Notes: generated by a model not told the origin, from the sequence alone. A DNA stretch of 64,000 nucleotides from Phytohabitans maris (GCF_031085175.1 NZ_JAVHUY010000046.1:1-64000), one strand, 5' to 3'; shown: positions 33,040 through 41,982, numbered from the stretch's first letter. A program made the numbers and translations.

Positions 33040-34919
33040 TCGATCCATCGACGGTACGGAGTCCGGGCCGGCTCGGGCTCCGTACCGTCGCCGGGCTACT
33101 GTGGCGCGCCGGCGTGCTCGCCTGGCGCGCCCAGCCGGGCAGCGTGCTCGCGCAAGGAGCGCTCACGATCCTCCAGGGCCTGCTACCGGTCGCCGCCGCG
33201 TGGCTCACCAAACTCGTCATCGACGGGCTCTCCGGCGACGCCGGCTCCGGCGCAGTAGTCACTTTCGCACTGTCGCTGGCGGCCGTCGGAGTCCTCGCCG
33301 TGGTCGTCCCGCACGCACTGCGGTACGCCCAGAACGAGCTGGGCCGGTCCGTGACCCGCCTGGCCAACCGGCAGCTCTACGACGCGGTCAACCGGTTCGT
33401 CGGGCTGCGCCGGTTCGAGGACCCCGCGTTCCGCGGCCGCCTGCAGCTCGCGGAGACCGCTGGGCGGCAGGCTCCCGGACAGCTGCTGCGAACCGGCCTC
33501 GGCGTGGCTCAGGGCGCCATCACGATGGCCGGCTTCCTCGGCACGCTGCTCGCGACCAGCCACTGGATGGCGCTGGCGGTCGCCGCCGCGGCGCTGCCGA
33601 CGCTCCGCGCTGAGCTGGCGCTCAGCCGCGGCCGGGCGGACATGCTGTGGCAGGTCAACCACAGCACGCGTCGCGAGTTCTTCTACGCCCAGCTGCTCAC
33701 CAGCATCCAGGCCGTCAAGGAGGTACGCCTGTTCGGCCTCGGTGGGTTCCTGCGCGGGCGCATGCTGCGCGAGCTGGCGACGGTGCATGCCGCCAACCGC
33801 CGGATGGACCGCCGCGAGCTCGGTACGCAGGGCCTGCTCGGCCTGCTCGGCGCGCTGGTCGCCGGTACCGGCCTGGTCTGGGCGATCAGCGCAGCCCGCG
33901 GTGGAGCGCTGACCGTCGGCGACGTGTCCGTGTTCGTCGCCGCGGTCGCCGGTACCCAGGCGGCGCTCGGGACGATCGTCGGCGACACGGCGGACGCCCA
34001 CCACTCGGTGCTGACCTTCGACCACTACCAGGCGGTTGTCCGGGCCGCGCCGGACCTGCCGCTGGCGGCGGTTCCCGCACCGGTCGCCCCGCTCCAGCGC
34101 GGTATCGAGCTGCGTGACGTCTGGTTCCGCTACGACGACGGGCACCCGTGGGTGCTGCGCGGGGTGAACCTGACGATCCCGCGCGGGGCGGCGGTTGCCC
34201 TGGTGGGCCTCAATGGCGCCGGCAAGAGCACCCTGGTCAAGCTGCTGTGCCGGTTTTACGATCCGGCGCGGGGATCGGTCCACTGGGACGACACCGACCT
34301 GCGGGTCCTCTCGGTCGAGGAGCTTCGCCGCCGGATCGGCGCGGTCTTCCAGGACTTCATGACCTACGAGCTGAGCGCGCGGGAGAACATCGGCTTCGGC
34401 GACCTCGCTTCCCTCGGCGACGAGGCCCGCGTCCGCGGCGCGGCACGCTGGGCCCGGATCGACGACGGCCTCGCCAGCTTGCCCAAGGGGTACGACACGC
34501 TGCTGACCAGGACGTTCTTCGACGAAGACGATCGCGCCGACCCGGACACGGGGGTGTTTCTGTCCGGCGGCCAGTGGCAGCGCGTCGCGCTCGCCCGGGC
34601 GTTTCTGCGCGACGACCCCGACCTGCTGATCCTCGACGAGCCCAGCTCAGGTCTGGACGCGGAGGCCGAGTACGACATTCACGAGCGGCTGCGACGGTAC
34701 CGCGCTGGGCGGACCAGCGTGCTGATCTCGCACCGGCTGAGCACGGTCCGCGATGCCGACCTTATCGTCGTCCTCTCCGGCGGCGAGGTCGTCGAGCGGG
34801 GCACGCACCCGGAGCTGCTGGCGCTGCGCGGCCACTACGCCCGGTTGTTCGACCTCCAGGCGCGCGGGTACGCCGCGCAGCCTCCGGCGACGGTGGTCGG
34901 CCCGCGGTCGGCGGGCTGA
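33036..34919 (+). CDS. ABC exporter (fused membrane and ATPase domains) for the peptide cluster
   Basis: The 627-residue half-transporter has six transmembrane segments in the first 340 residues. The ATPase has Walker A GLNGAGKSTLVK at about 390, Q-loop FQDFMTYELSARENIGFG, signature LSGGQWQRVALARAF, Walker B LLILDEPSSGLDAEAE and H-loop LISHRLST. There is no N-terminal C39 peptidase domain, so leader removal must be done by another protease, plausibly the S26 enzyme next door. It resembles exporters of modified-peptide clusters. The GTG start overlaps the upstream stop by four bases. Confidence 0.88.
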   Translation: MIDPSTVRSPGRLGLRTVAGLLWRAGVLAWRAQPGSVLAQGALTILQGLLPVAAAWLTKLVIDGLSGDAGSGAVVTFALSLAAVGVLAVVVPHALRYAQNELGRSVTRLANRQLYDAVNRFVGLRRFEDPAFRGRLQLAETAGRQAPGQLLRTGLGVAQGAITMAGFLGTLLATSHWMALAVAAAALPTLRAELALSRGRADMLWQVNHSTRREFFYAQLLTSIQAVKEVRLFGLGGFLRGRMLRELATVHAANRRMDRRELGTQGLLGLLGALVAGTGLVWAISAARGGALTVGDVSVFVAAVAGTQAALGTIVGDTADAHHSVLTFDHYQAVVRAAPDLPLAAVPAPVAPLQRGIELRDVWFRYDDGHPWVLRGVNLTIPRGAAVALVGLNGAGKSTLVKLLCRFYDPARGSVHWDDTDLRVLSVEELRRRIGAVFQDFMTYELSARENIGFGDLASLGDEARVRGAARWARIDDGLASLPKGYDTLLTRTFFDEDDRADPDTGVFLSGGQWQRVALARAFLRDDPDLLILDEPSSGLDAEAEYDIHERLRRYRAGRTSVLISHRLSTVRDADLIVVLSGGEVVERGTHPELLALRGHYARLFDLQARGYAAQPPATVVGPRSAG

Positions 34920-34945
34920 GACTCGGGGCCGTCGGCTCCCGCCCG

Positions 34946-35452
34946 TCATGCCTCGATCGTCGTGCTGTGGCGAGCGCGTCGTGTTGTGGTCCCCAGCCGG
35001 CGCCGCACGACGCCGAGCACGCGCTCGGCGGGAATGTAGCCGAGGCGTTTGGAGTCGAGGCTGTGCGCGCCGTTGTCGCCGAGGACCACGAGGCAGCGCG
35101 GCGGCACCCGGTCCTCGGGCCGTCCGGCGAGTGCCGGCACGAGGCTGCGAGGCACCTGGTCACCGGGTACCGCGACGGCCCGCTTGACCAGCAGCTCCTG
35201 CCCCTTGCCGATGCGGGTCACCGGGGGGCGGGTCCAGTGCCGGTCGGTGTCGGGCCGCTCCAGCACGACGATGTCGCCCCGGTGTACCGCGGCGATGCCT
35301 GCGCGCCGGCAGACGAGCCGATCGCCGTCGGACAGGGTGGGCTCCATGCTGCCGCCGCGGACGGTTACCACGAAGACGCGCCGGCGCACCAGCCAGGCCA
35401 GCGCGCCGAGCGCCAAGGCGCCGACGGCGAGTGTGCCGAGTGTTCGGATCAC
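34946..35452 (-). CDS. S26 family signal peptidase
   Basis: The 168-residue protein has one N-terminal membrane helix (IRTLGTLAVGALALGALAWLV), the catalytic serine in VRGGSMEPTL and the lysine in LVKRAVAVPGD. The GDNGAHSLDSKRLGYIP box closes the active-site fold, the standard SPase I arrangement. It is smaller than housekeeping LepB and belongs to the specialised S26 group. It lies convergent to the peptide operon but shares the SARP operator on its own upstream side. A role in cleaving the ADAAAA-C leaders is inferred. GTG 35452 was chosen; GTG 35464 is possible. Confidence 0.85.
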   Translation of the reverse strand: MIRTLGTLAVGALALGALAWLVRRRVFVVTVRGGSMEPTLSDGDRLVCRRAGIAAVHRGDIVVLERPDTDRHWTRPPVTRIGKGQELLVKRAVAVPGDQVPRSLVPALAGRPEDRVPPRCLVVLGDNGAHSLDSKRLGYIPAERVLGVVRRRLGTTTRRARHSTTIEA

Positions 35453-35503
35453 GGTCGCCCTCACTGTCGTGCTGCGGGTCCAGCGGGACAGACATTGCCG
35501 CCA

Positions 35504-35535
35504 CGACCTTGCAGGAGTCTTGAAGCAACCTTGAA
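35504..35535 (-). promoter_or_regulatory. SARP operator (three direct repeats) before the S26 peptidase gene
   Basis: On the minus strand the order is TCAAGGT (35534-35528), TTCAAGA one helical turn on, then CAAGGTCG (35511-35504). The spacing is 11 bases for each step, and the string matches the operator at 31322-31354. It lies about 50-80 bases upstream of the peptidase start and about 60 bases before the divergent SARP gene. Confidence 0.72.
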
Positions 35536-35595
35536 GCCGGTCGCTGGTAGATCTGGAGCACCTGCGAAACCTTTGTCGGCCAGGGGTGTTGTGCT

Positions 35596-37584
35596 GTGGA
35601 GTTCCGTCTGCTCGGGCCGGTCGAGGCACGCCTGCGCGGAAGGCGGCTCGACGTTGGTCACTCCCGACGCCAGTGCGTACTGGTCGCCCTGCTGGTCGAC
35701 GCCAATTCGCTGATCTCCGTCGACCAGCTCATCGATCGCGTCTGGGGAGAGCGGGCACCGGCGCGCGCCCGCGAGACGCTGTACGGCTACCTGTCGCGCC
35801 TGCGTCGTGCGCTGGCCGACGCCGGCGACGACGTCGGCCTCGGCCGGCGAGCCGGTGGTTACCTGCTCGCCGTCGATCCCCAGGCCGTGGATCTTCACAA
35901 CTTCCGCGCTCTGCTGAACCGGGCGCGGACCGCCGGTGGCGACGACCGGGTCGCCTCGGCCGCGCTGACCCAGGCACTTGCGTTGTGGCGGGGTGAGGCG
36001 TTCGCCGGACTGGACACGACCTGGATCGACGCCGCACGGGACAGCGTCGAGGCGGAACGCTACTCCGCCGAGCTGGACCTGGCCGATCTCCGGCTCCGCG
36101 GTGGACGCGACGCCGAGGTGCTCGCCGCGTTGGCCGGCCGGGCCGAGACGCACCCACTCGACGAACGGCTGGCTCAGCAGCTGATGCTCGCGTGGCACCG
36201 AACCGGTCGCCAGGCCGACGCGCTGGTGTACTACGAGCGGCTGCGCCGGCGGCTCGCCGATGGGCTGGGCGCCGATCCCGGCCCGGAGTTGCAGGAGCTA
36301 CACCAGCGGATCCTCGTCGGCGATCCGAGCCCCGCGCCGGCCCGGCCGGCCTCCGCGCCCGTACCCGGCCCGAGTCCGGTGCCGAGGCAACTGCCGATTC
36401 CGGCTCGCGAGTTCACCGGCCGGGCAGCAGAGCTGGCCGAACTCGACCGCACGGGCGACGGGGCGCCGACGGTCACGGCGATCGCCGGGATGCCCGGAGT
36501 CGGCAAGACCGCGTTGGCGATTCACTCCGCCCATCGACTCGCCGCGCGGTACCCGCACGGCCAGCTGTACATGGATCTGCACGGCGCCACCGCCGGGCTG
36601 ACGCCCCTGGAGCCGCTGCCCGTACTCGGTTGGTTCCTACGCGCGCTGGGCACGGACCCGGCAGCCGTCCCCACGACACTGGCGGAAGCCGCCGCGGCCT
36701 TTCGCTCCCGGACGGCCGGCAGCCGCCTGCTCATCGTGTTGGACAACGCCGCGGACGCCGCACAGGTGGCCCCGCTGCTGCCCGCCGGTCCGGAATGCCG
36801 GGTCCTCGTCACCGGTCGCCGCCCGCTGTCCGCTCTCGATGGCGCCGCCCACATGCACCTGAGCACTCTGCCGGCGGCGGAGGCGATCGAGTTGCTCGCC
36901 CGCCTGGCCGGTCGAGACCGGGTGGCCGCGGAGCCCAAGGCGGCGGCCGAGCTGATCCGCTGGTGTGGCTCGCTGCCGCTGGCGCTGCGGATCGCCGGTG
37001 CCCGGTTGGCGGCGCGACCGGGATGGACGGTGGCCGCGCTGACCGAGCGGTTGGCGGACGCTCGGCGGCGCCTCGACGAGCTTCAGCTCGCCGAGGCAAG
37101 CGTACAGACCAGCTTCGATGTTTCGTACCAGCAGTTGGTCGCGAGCGGCGACGAGATGGACACCTGGGCCGCCATGGCGTTCCGGTTACTCGGCGTCCCG
37201 GACGGGCCGGACGTGGCCGTGCCGGTCGCGGCAGAGCTCCTCGGTCGGGCCGAGCACGTCACCGAACGGGTGCTGGAGCGGCTTGTCGACGCTCAACTGC
37301 TGGAGACGCCCACGCCCGGCCGGTACCGGATGCACGATCTCCTGCGCCAGTACGCCCGCGACCTCGCCGAGCGGGAACGCGGCGCCCCAGCGGTGGCGGC
37401 CGCGCTTGCCCATGCGCTGGGCTGGTACACCGCGACCGCGTGGCGGACGCTGGACCTGGAGCGGGCCAATCTGATCGCTGCCGTGCGGCAGGCGGCGGGC
37501 AGCCCGGGCGTTCCCGACGAGAACCCGTCAGCACGTCTGGCCTGTGATCGGGCCGCCGCCGCGTCCGGCCTCAGTGGACGATGA
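35596..37584 (+). CDS. SARP-family regulator with NB-ARC domain, TPR region missing
   Basis: The 662-residue protein has the SARP winged helix (FRLLGPVEARLRGRRLDVG), the activation domain (to about 235), then NB-ARC with Walker A GMPGVGKTA near 300 and LLIVLDNAADAAQVAPLL. After the winged-helix-like end of NB-ARC (RYRMHDLLRQYARDLAERE) it reaches only the first residues of the segment that precedes TPR repeats, then ends in an unrelated tail overlapping the 3' end of the GNAT gene by 14 bases. Compared with the full SARP at 10682 (980 residues), about 320 residues are lost. It may have been cut by a deletion; the DNA-binding part is whole. Likely regulator of the peptide cluster. Confidence 0.85.
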   Translation: MEFRLLGPVEARLRGRRLDVGHSRRQCVLVALLVDANSLISVDQLIDRVWGERAPARARETLYGYLSRLRRALADAGDDVGLGRRAGGYLLAVDPQAVDLHNFRALLNRARTAGGDDRVASAALTQALALWRGEAFAGLDTTWIDAARDSVEAERYSAELDLADLRLRGGRDAEVLAALAGRAETHPLDERLAQQLMLAWHRTGRQADALVYYERLRRRLADGLGADPGPELQELHQRILVGDPSPAPARPASAPVPGPSPVPRQLPIPAREFTGRAAELAELDRTGDGAPTVTAIAGMPGVGKTALAIHSAHRLAARYPHGQLYMDLHGATAGLTPLEPLPVLGWFLRALGTDPAAVPTTLAEAAAAFRSRTAGSRLLIVLDNAADAAQVAPLLPAGPECRVLVTGRRPLSALDGAAHMHLSTLPAAEAIELLARLAGRDRVAAEPKAAAELIRWCGSLPLALRIAGARLAARPGWTVAALTERLADARRRLDELQLAEASVQTSFDVSYQQLVASGDEMDTWAAMAFRLLGVPDGPDVAVPVAAELLGRAEHVTERVLERLVDAQLLETPTPGRYRMHDLLRQYARDLAERERGAPAVAAALAHALGWYTATAWRTLDLERANLIAAVRQAAGSPGVPDENPSARLACDRAAAASGLSGR

Positions 37585-38482
37585 CGAGGTTTGCCATGTC
37601 GACCACCGGCCGGTAGCCGAGGGCGGTATAGATTTTGTTCGAGGTCGGGTTGGCCTGGTCGGTAAACAGGCAGGCCCGGGCGCCCTCGGCCTGGATCCGG
37701 CGGGAGACCTCCGCGACGGTGTTGCTGGCCCAGCCGCGCCCGCGGTGGGCCGGCGGCGTGTAGACCGGGCCGACCCGCGCTACCCCGAACGACGGCGGGT
37801 TGGCCCCGGTGAGATGGACCCGCTGCCCGGTCGCGTCGACCCAAAACCACAACCGGCCGGACCGGACGCGGTGCAGCATCTCGCCGCGGTCGGGCATCTC
37901 GTGCGCGCTGGCGCCACGCGGGCGGCCCGCCTGTTCGTCGGCGTCGCCGACGAACGCGGCGAACCACTCCGTGACAAGGTCCAGGTCGTCTTCGGTCGCG
38001 GCCACCAACCCACCGGGTACCGGCGCCGGCGGCACCAGCTCACCGAGCTCGAACAGCCGCGTGTGTTGGCTGACCTCGACCCGGCCCCCGCCCAGCCGGG
38101 CCAGCTCACCGGCGCACAGCTCGACGGCGGGCAGCGCCCCGTTGACCGCGAACACCTCCTCGCCACGCTCGTGCAACGCGCGAGCCAGCGCCACGGCCGC
38201 CTCGTCCGGCATCGGCAGCAGGAATGGCGGGTAGGGCGTGAACGGCGCCGAGCGCATCCCGGCCCCGACCACCGCACCGGAACGGTCGCTGACCACCAGC
38301 CACCAGTTGCGGTCGGACTGTGCGATGCCCGCGCTCCGCTGCGACAGTACGCGATGGGTGGCCGTCGTCACGACGGTGCTGACCACCGGGTCGGCGGCCA
38401 GGTGGTCGCCCGCCACGGCGAGGAACTCGCCCGGATCGGTGAAGAAGCGCAGTCGTAGCCCGGCCATCGGGATGGTGCTCAT
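37571..38482 (-). CDS. GNAT family N-acetyltransferase
   Basis: The 303-residue protein has a C-terminal GNAT domain with the acetyl-CoA loop VGPVYTPPAHRGRGWASNTVAEVSRR (R/Q-x-x-G-x-G/A-type) and NPTSNKIYTALGYRPV. An N-terminal half (FFTDPGEFLAVAGDHL) is probably a second, degenerate GNAT module. The acceptor is unknown. It is convergent with the truncated SARP. Start ATG 38482; ATG 38467 is a close alternative. Confidence 0.83.
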   Translation of the reverse strand: MSTIPMAGLRLRFFTDPGEFLAVAGDHLAADPVVSTVVTTATHRVLSQRSAGIAQSDRNWWLVVSDRSGAVVGAGMRSAPFTPYPPFLLPMPDEAAVALARALHERGEEVFAVNGALPAVELCAGELARLGGGRVEVSQHTRLFELGELVPPAPVPGGLVAATEDDLDLVTEWFAAFVGDADEQAGRPRGASAHEMPDRGEMLHRVRSGRLWFWVDATGQRVHLTGANPPSFGVARVGPVYTPPAHRGRGWASNTVAEVSRRIQAEGARACLFTDQANPTSNKIYTALGYRPVVDMANLVIVH

Positions 38483-38599
38483 CCACGTACGCTAGCCACC
38501 GCGGCTCCAGACCGGCACGGAATTTCCGTCCGCGGCGAGGGATCAGCGGCGGCCGATCACGGCGATGGGTGCGGTGCGCCGGCGTTGCATACTGGCGGC

Positions 38600-38920
38600 A
38601 TGGCTGGCTCGCAGTACCGGCAAGGGGACGTGCTGGTGGTCGCGGTGGAGCGGCTGCCCGACGGGTTGACGCCGGTGGCGCGCGAAGACGGGGCGGTGGT
38701 GCTGGCGCACGGCGAGGCGACCGGGCACCGGCACGCGATCCGCGAGCCGCACGCGGAGTTGCTGGAGGGTCGCGGCGAGCGGTTCCTGCGGATCGCCGGC
38801 GGGCCGGCGCGGCTGGTGCACGAGGAGCACGACCCGATCGTGCTGCCCGCCGGCGCGTACCAGGTGATCCGCCAGCGGGAGTATCAGCCGGCCGCCTGGC
38901 CGCGGACCGTCGCGGACTGA
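38600..38920 (+). CDS. Conserved small protein paired with DUF6745 gene
   Basis: The 106-residue soluble protein has a compact beta pattern: YRQGDVLVVAVERLP, VLAHGEATGHRHAI, LVHEEHDPIVLPAGAYQVIRQREY. The histidine-rich HGEATGHRHAI and HEEHDPI segments could bind metal. It stops one base before the DUF6745 gene, so the two are almost certainly co-transcribed. I know of no assigned function. ATG 38600 was chosen because the upstream in-frame extension lacks this pattern. Confidence 0.7.
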   Translation: MAGSQYRQGDVLVVAVERLPDGLTPVAREDGAVVLAHGEATGHRHAIREPHAELLEGRGERFLRIAGGPARLVHEEHDPIVLPAGAYQVIRQREYQPAAWPRTVAD

Positions 38921-38921
38921 G

Positions 38922-40259
38922 GTGGTGTTCCGCCGACGGCGTCAGCCGCCGGCCTCGTGGCGGGAGGAGGCGGCGGCGAACTGGCGGGCCGCGCTGCTGT
39001 CCACCGAGCCGGCCGACCGCGCGGCGGCCGAGGCGGCGGTCGGCGAGCTGTACCGCCTCCACCGCCTGCCACCGCCGGTGTTCGTCTGGACCGACTCGCC
39101 CCTGAGCGGCCTGCTGGTGAGCTTCTGGGCACAGTGGACATGGTCCGGCAGCCGCGAAAGCCTCGTCGAAGAGCTCCACTCCGCGCAGGGGTGGGCGAGG
39201 TTGCCGCAGCGGATCAGGGACTCCGTCGGCGCGTCGGTCGGCGCACTCCTCGACGCCCCACCGCCGTTCTGGAAGCGACCGCAGTACCTCGCGAAGGGCA
39301 GGCGGGTGGTGGAGACGACCGGCGAGGTCAGTGCGCGCCTGCACGGCGTTCCCGGCACGAGGGGCCTGCGCGGGCTGCGGATGCGGGCCGCCGTCGCGCG
39401 GGTCTTCGGCGCCTCGTCCGTCCATCCAGGACAGTTGGCGAAGCCGGTCTCCGCCCTGGAGGCGGGCTACACCTACACCCGCCGCTGGTTTCCGCACGGG
39501 TCCCCGTTGCTGGACACCCAACCGGTCGACGGAGTGATCCGGCGCGCGTGCGCCGAGGGGTTCGAGCCCTTCCGGTACGGTGGGCCGTACGCGACGGAGG
39601 CCGTGTACGGGATGATGCGCGGGCAGGCGCAGCTGGCGGCCGAGATGGCCGGTGAGTTGGACGCGTGCCGGCGGGCCGGGCTCGCCCGCTACCCCGGCCG
39701 GCTCGCCGCGGTCCTGGACCCGGTCATCGCCGCCGCCCGTTCCTGCTGGACCTGGTGGCCGTCGGCGCGGCACTGCACGATGGTGGAACGGCCGGTGCGG
39801 CTGGTGGTGGACTGGCCGGCTCCGCATCGCCCCCGTCCGCACTGCGCCGACGGGCCGGCGATCGCCTGGCGCGACGGCTGGGATCTGTACGCCTGGCGCG
39901 GCGTCCTGGTCCCGCGCGGCGTCATCGACGGCGCGTGGACCGCTGAGGAGTGGCTCGCCGAGCCCAATGCCGAGGTCCGCCGTGCGGTGGCCGAACGGCT
40001 GGGGTACGAGCGCCTCCTCGACGCCCGCGGCGCGCGGCGGGTCGCGACCGACGGCTACGGCACGCTCTGGCGGATCCCGGACCCGAACGCCGGCGAGGAC
40101 ATCACGCTGGTCGATGTGATGAACTCGACGCCGGAGCCGGACGGCTCCGTCAAGCGTTACGTGCTGCGGGTGCCGCCCGACCAGACCGTCCCCCGCGACG
40201 CGATCGGCTGGACCTTCGGGCTGCCACCCGGCGCGTACGACCCGGACGCGATGACCTGA
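38922..40259 (+). CDS. DUF6745-type protein of unknown function
   Basis: The 445-residue protein starts at GTG 38922, one base after the small histidine-rich protein gene. Its C-terminal third (YERLLDARGARRVATDGYGTLWR to VMNSTPEPDGSVKRYVLRVPP and AIGWTFGLP) matches what I remember of the DUF6745 family. The middle has many tryptophans and alanine-rich helices (SFWAQWTWSGSRESL, SCWTWWPSARHC). There are no signal peptide or membrane segments. Such proteins often occur with the small partner seen here; their role is not known to me. No toxin or nuclease motif is seen. Confidence 0.65.
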   Translation: MVFRRRRQPPASWREEAAANWRAALLSTEPADRAAAEAAVGELYRLHRLPPPVFVWTDSPLSGLLVSFWAQWTWSGSRESLVEELHSAQGWARLPQRIRDSVGASVGALLDAPPPFWKRPQYLAKGRRVVETTGEVSARLHGVPGTRGLRGLRMRAAVARVFGASSVHPGQLAKPVSALEAGYTYTRRWFPHGSPLLDTQPVDGVIRRACAEGFEPFRYGGPYATEAVYGMMRGQAQLAAEMAGELDACRRAGLARYPGRLAAVLDPVIAAARSCWTWWPSARHCTMVERPVRLVVDWPAPHRPRPHCADGPAIAWRDGWDLYAWRGVLVPRGVIDGAWTAEEWLAEPNAEVRRAVAERLGYERLLDARGARRVATDGYGTLWRIPDPNAGEDITLVDVMNSTPEPDGSVKRYVLRVPPDQTVPRDAIGWTFGLPPGAYDPDAMT

Positions 40260-40309
40260 CCCCATCTCGGCGGAGGTGCACCGCGCCGCTCACCGCCGCG
40301 GGCGCGTGG

Positions 40310-40945
40310 CTACGCCGCCCGCGCGCCGCCGCCGACCGCTTCGATCGGAAAATCGAAATAGGTGTCCGGGTACGGCTCGTCTTTCAGCGTGTAGTGCCAC
40401 CACTCGCGATCGTACCGCCGGAAGCCGCAGGCCTCCATGATGGAGCAGAGGTGTCGACGGTTTCGCGCTTCGGCTTCCGCGATCCCCCTCGCTCCGTGAT
40501 GGGAGATCGAGTCCATCAGGTCGTGGTCACCGCCCATGGGCGCGAGCTCACCGGTGGCCAGGTGATAGAGCGTCAAGTCGACCGTGCTGCCCCGACTGTG
40601 GCCCGACTTGGCGGCCACATATCCTTTCTCGAACATCTCGGCTCGGTCGATATTCGGATAGTGCCGTCGCTTCGTCCGGCCGTCCTCCGGCTGTCTCGAC
40701 CAGCGCAGAAAGCAGTCGACGGCACGTTGCGGGCGATAGCCGTCCCACACGAGCAGACCAAAGCCGAGGGACTCGGCCTTTTCGCACGCCTTTTCCAGGG
40801 CCGCGCACAAAGCCCTCGTGGCGACGATCCGGTTGGCCAGGTATCCGGTCACCGGCTTGCCGGTGAAGTTGTCCCAGGTGGCATACTTGGCATCCCAACG
40901 GATGCCGGGCACCACCTCGTCTACGAAGACAAAGCCGTCCTTCAT
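40310..40945 (-). CDS. vanX: D-Ala-D-Ala dipeptidase VanX
   Basis: The 211-residue protein has the VanX signature SGHSRGSTVDLTLY (zinc-binding His and Asp), the catalytic glutamate and third zinc histidine in REWWHYTL, and WDGYRPQRAVDCF with the active-site arginine. It hydrolyses D-Ala-D-Ala so that the VanA ligase product replaces it in peptidoglycan, giving glycopeptide resistance. The start overlaps the vanA stop as ATGA. It is the last gene of the operon. No signal peptide is present, as expected for a cytoplasmic enzyme. Confidence 0.93.
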   Translation of the reverse strand: MKDGFVFVDEVVPGIRWDAKYATWDNFTGKPVTGYLANRIVATRALCAALEKACEKAESLGFGLLVWDGYRPQRAVDCFLRWSRQPEDGRTKRRHYPNIDRAEMFEKGYVAAKSGHSRGSTVDLTLYHLATGELAPMGGDHDLMDSISHHGARGIAEAEARNRRHLCSIMEACGFRRYDREWWHYTLKDEPYPDTYFDFPIEAVGGGARAA

Positions 40946-41982
40946 AGAGGTTTTCCTGTCAGCGTCAACGACACCACCCGGTCGATCACGTCGGAGAGCG
41001 TCAAGCCCGCAGCCGCCATCATCCTCGGATAGCGGCTGTACGAGGTCATGCCGGGGAACGTGTTGACCTCGTTGAGGACCACCGTTCCGTCCTCCTTGAG
41101 AAACATGTCCACCCGCGACAGTCCCCGGCACCCCAGAGCCCGATATATGGCCTTGGCCGTATCCTGGACGAGCGAGCGTGACTCTGCCGAGATGTCCGCG
41201 GGAACGATCGGGGTCGAGTTTTCCGAACCGCTTTCGGGCTGGCTCTCCTGATGGATGCGGAAAAATCCGTGGGACAGCGCGATCCGGTCGACCTCGCCGG
41301 CGATCAGGTCCAGATCGTTGCCCAAGATGGCACATCCGACCTCGCTGCCGACGACAGCCTCCTCGATCAACACCTTCGAGTCGTACTGCCGGGCGGTTTC
41401 CACCGCGGCCGGCAGCTCCTCTCCGCGAGACACCTTGCTGACGCCGAAGGACGAACCCGAACGCGCCGGCTTCACGAAGACGGGATAGGTGAGCTGGGCG
41501 GGATCGATGTTTTCGTTCGCCGTGACGATCCAGAAGTTCGGTGTGGCGATTCCCGCGCTTCTGGCGACGACGTAGGCGAGAGACTTGTCCATGCACAGGG
41601 CGGAACTCTGGACGTCGCAGCCCGCGTACGGGATGCCGGAGAGCTCCAGCAAGCCCTGCATCGCGCCGTCTTCGCCGAGCTTGCCGTGCAGGACCGGCAG
41701 CACCAGGTCCAGACTGATCGTCTCGTACTTACCGTGGTCCAGGACCAGCAGTCCGCGTACGCCTCTGTCCGGCGACAGCACAGCCGGGCGGCCACCGCCG
41801 TCTTCCCAGTTCACGCCGGGGCCGTCGCAGAGCCTCCAGGCGCCGCCCTTGGTAATCCCGATGTAGAACGGCTCGTACCTTTCGACATCGAGATGCCTGG
41901 CGACCTCTTGCGCGGATTTGACGGAGACAGGATGTTCCTCGGAACAGCCCCCGAACAGAATCCCGATTTTCAACCTATCCAT
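40942..41982 (-). CDS. vanA: D-alanine-D-lactate ligase, VanA/VanB type
   Basis: The 346-residue ATP-grasp ligase shows LKIGILFGGCSEEHPVSVKSA at the N-terminus and VFVKPARSGSSFGVSKV. The omega-loop residues are typical of D-lactate ligases (KYETISLDLVLPVLHGKLGEDG), and the metal-binding end is FLKEDGTVVLNEVNTFPGMTSYSRYP. Van ligases couple D-Ala to D-lactate. It overlaps vanX by four bases and follows vanH by eight. The order vanH-vanA-vanX equals the core of both enterococcal and actinomycete glycopeptide-resistance operons. Confidence 0.93.
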   Translation of the reverse strand: MDRLKIGILFGGCSEEHPVSVKSAQEVARHLDVERYEPFYIGITKGGAWRLCDGPGVNWEDGGGRPAVLSPDRGVRGLLVLDHGKYETISLDLVLPVLHGKLGEDGAMQGLLELSGIPYAGCDVQSSALCMDKSLAYVVARSAGIATPNFWIVTANENIDPAQLTYPVFVKPARSGSSFGVSKVSRGEELPAAVETARQYDSKVLIEEAVVGSEVGCAILGNDLDLIAGEVDRIALSHGFFRIHQESQPESGSENSTPIVPADISAESRSLVQDTAKAIYRALGCRGLSRVDMFLKEDGTVVLNEVNTFPGMTSYSRYPRMMAAAGLTLSDVIDRVVSLTLTGKPL

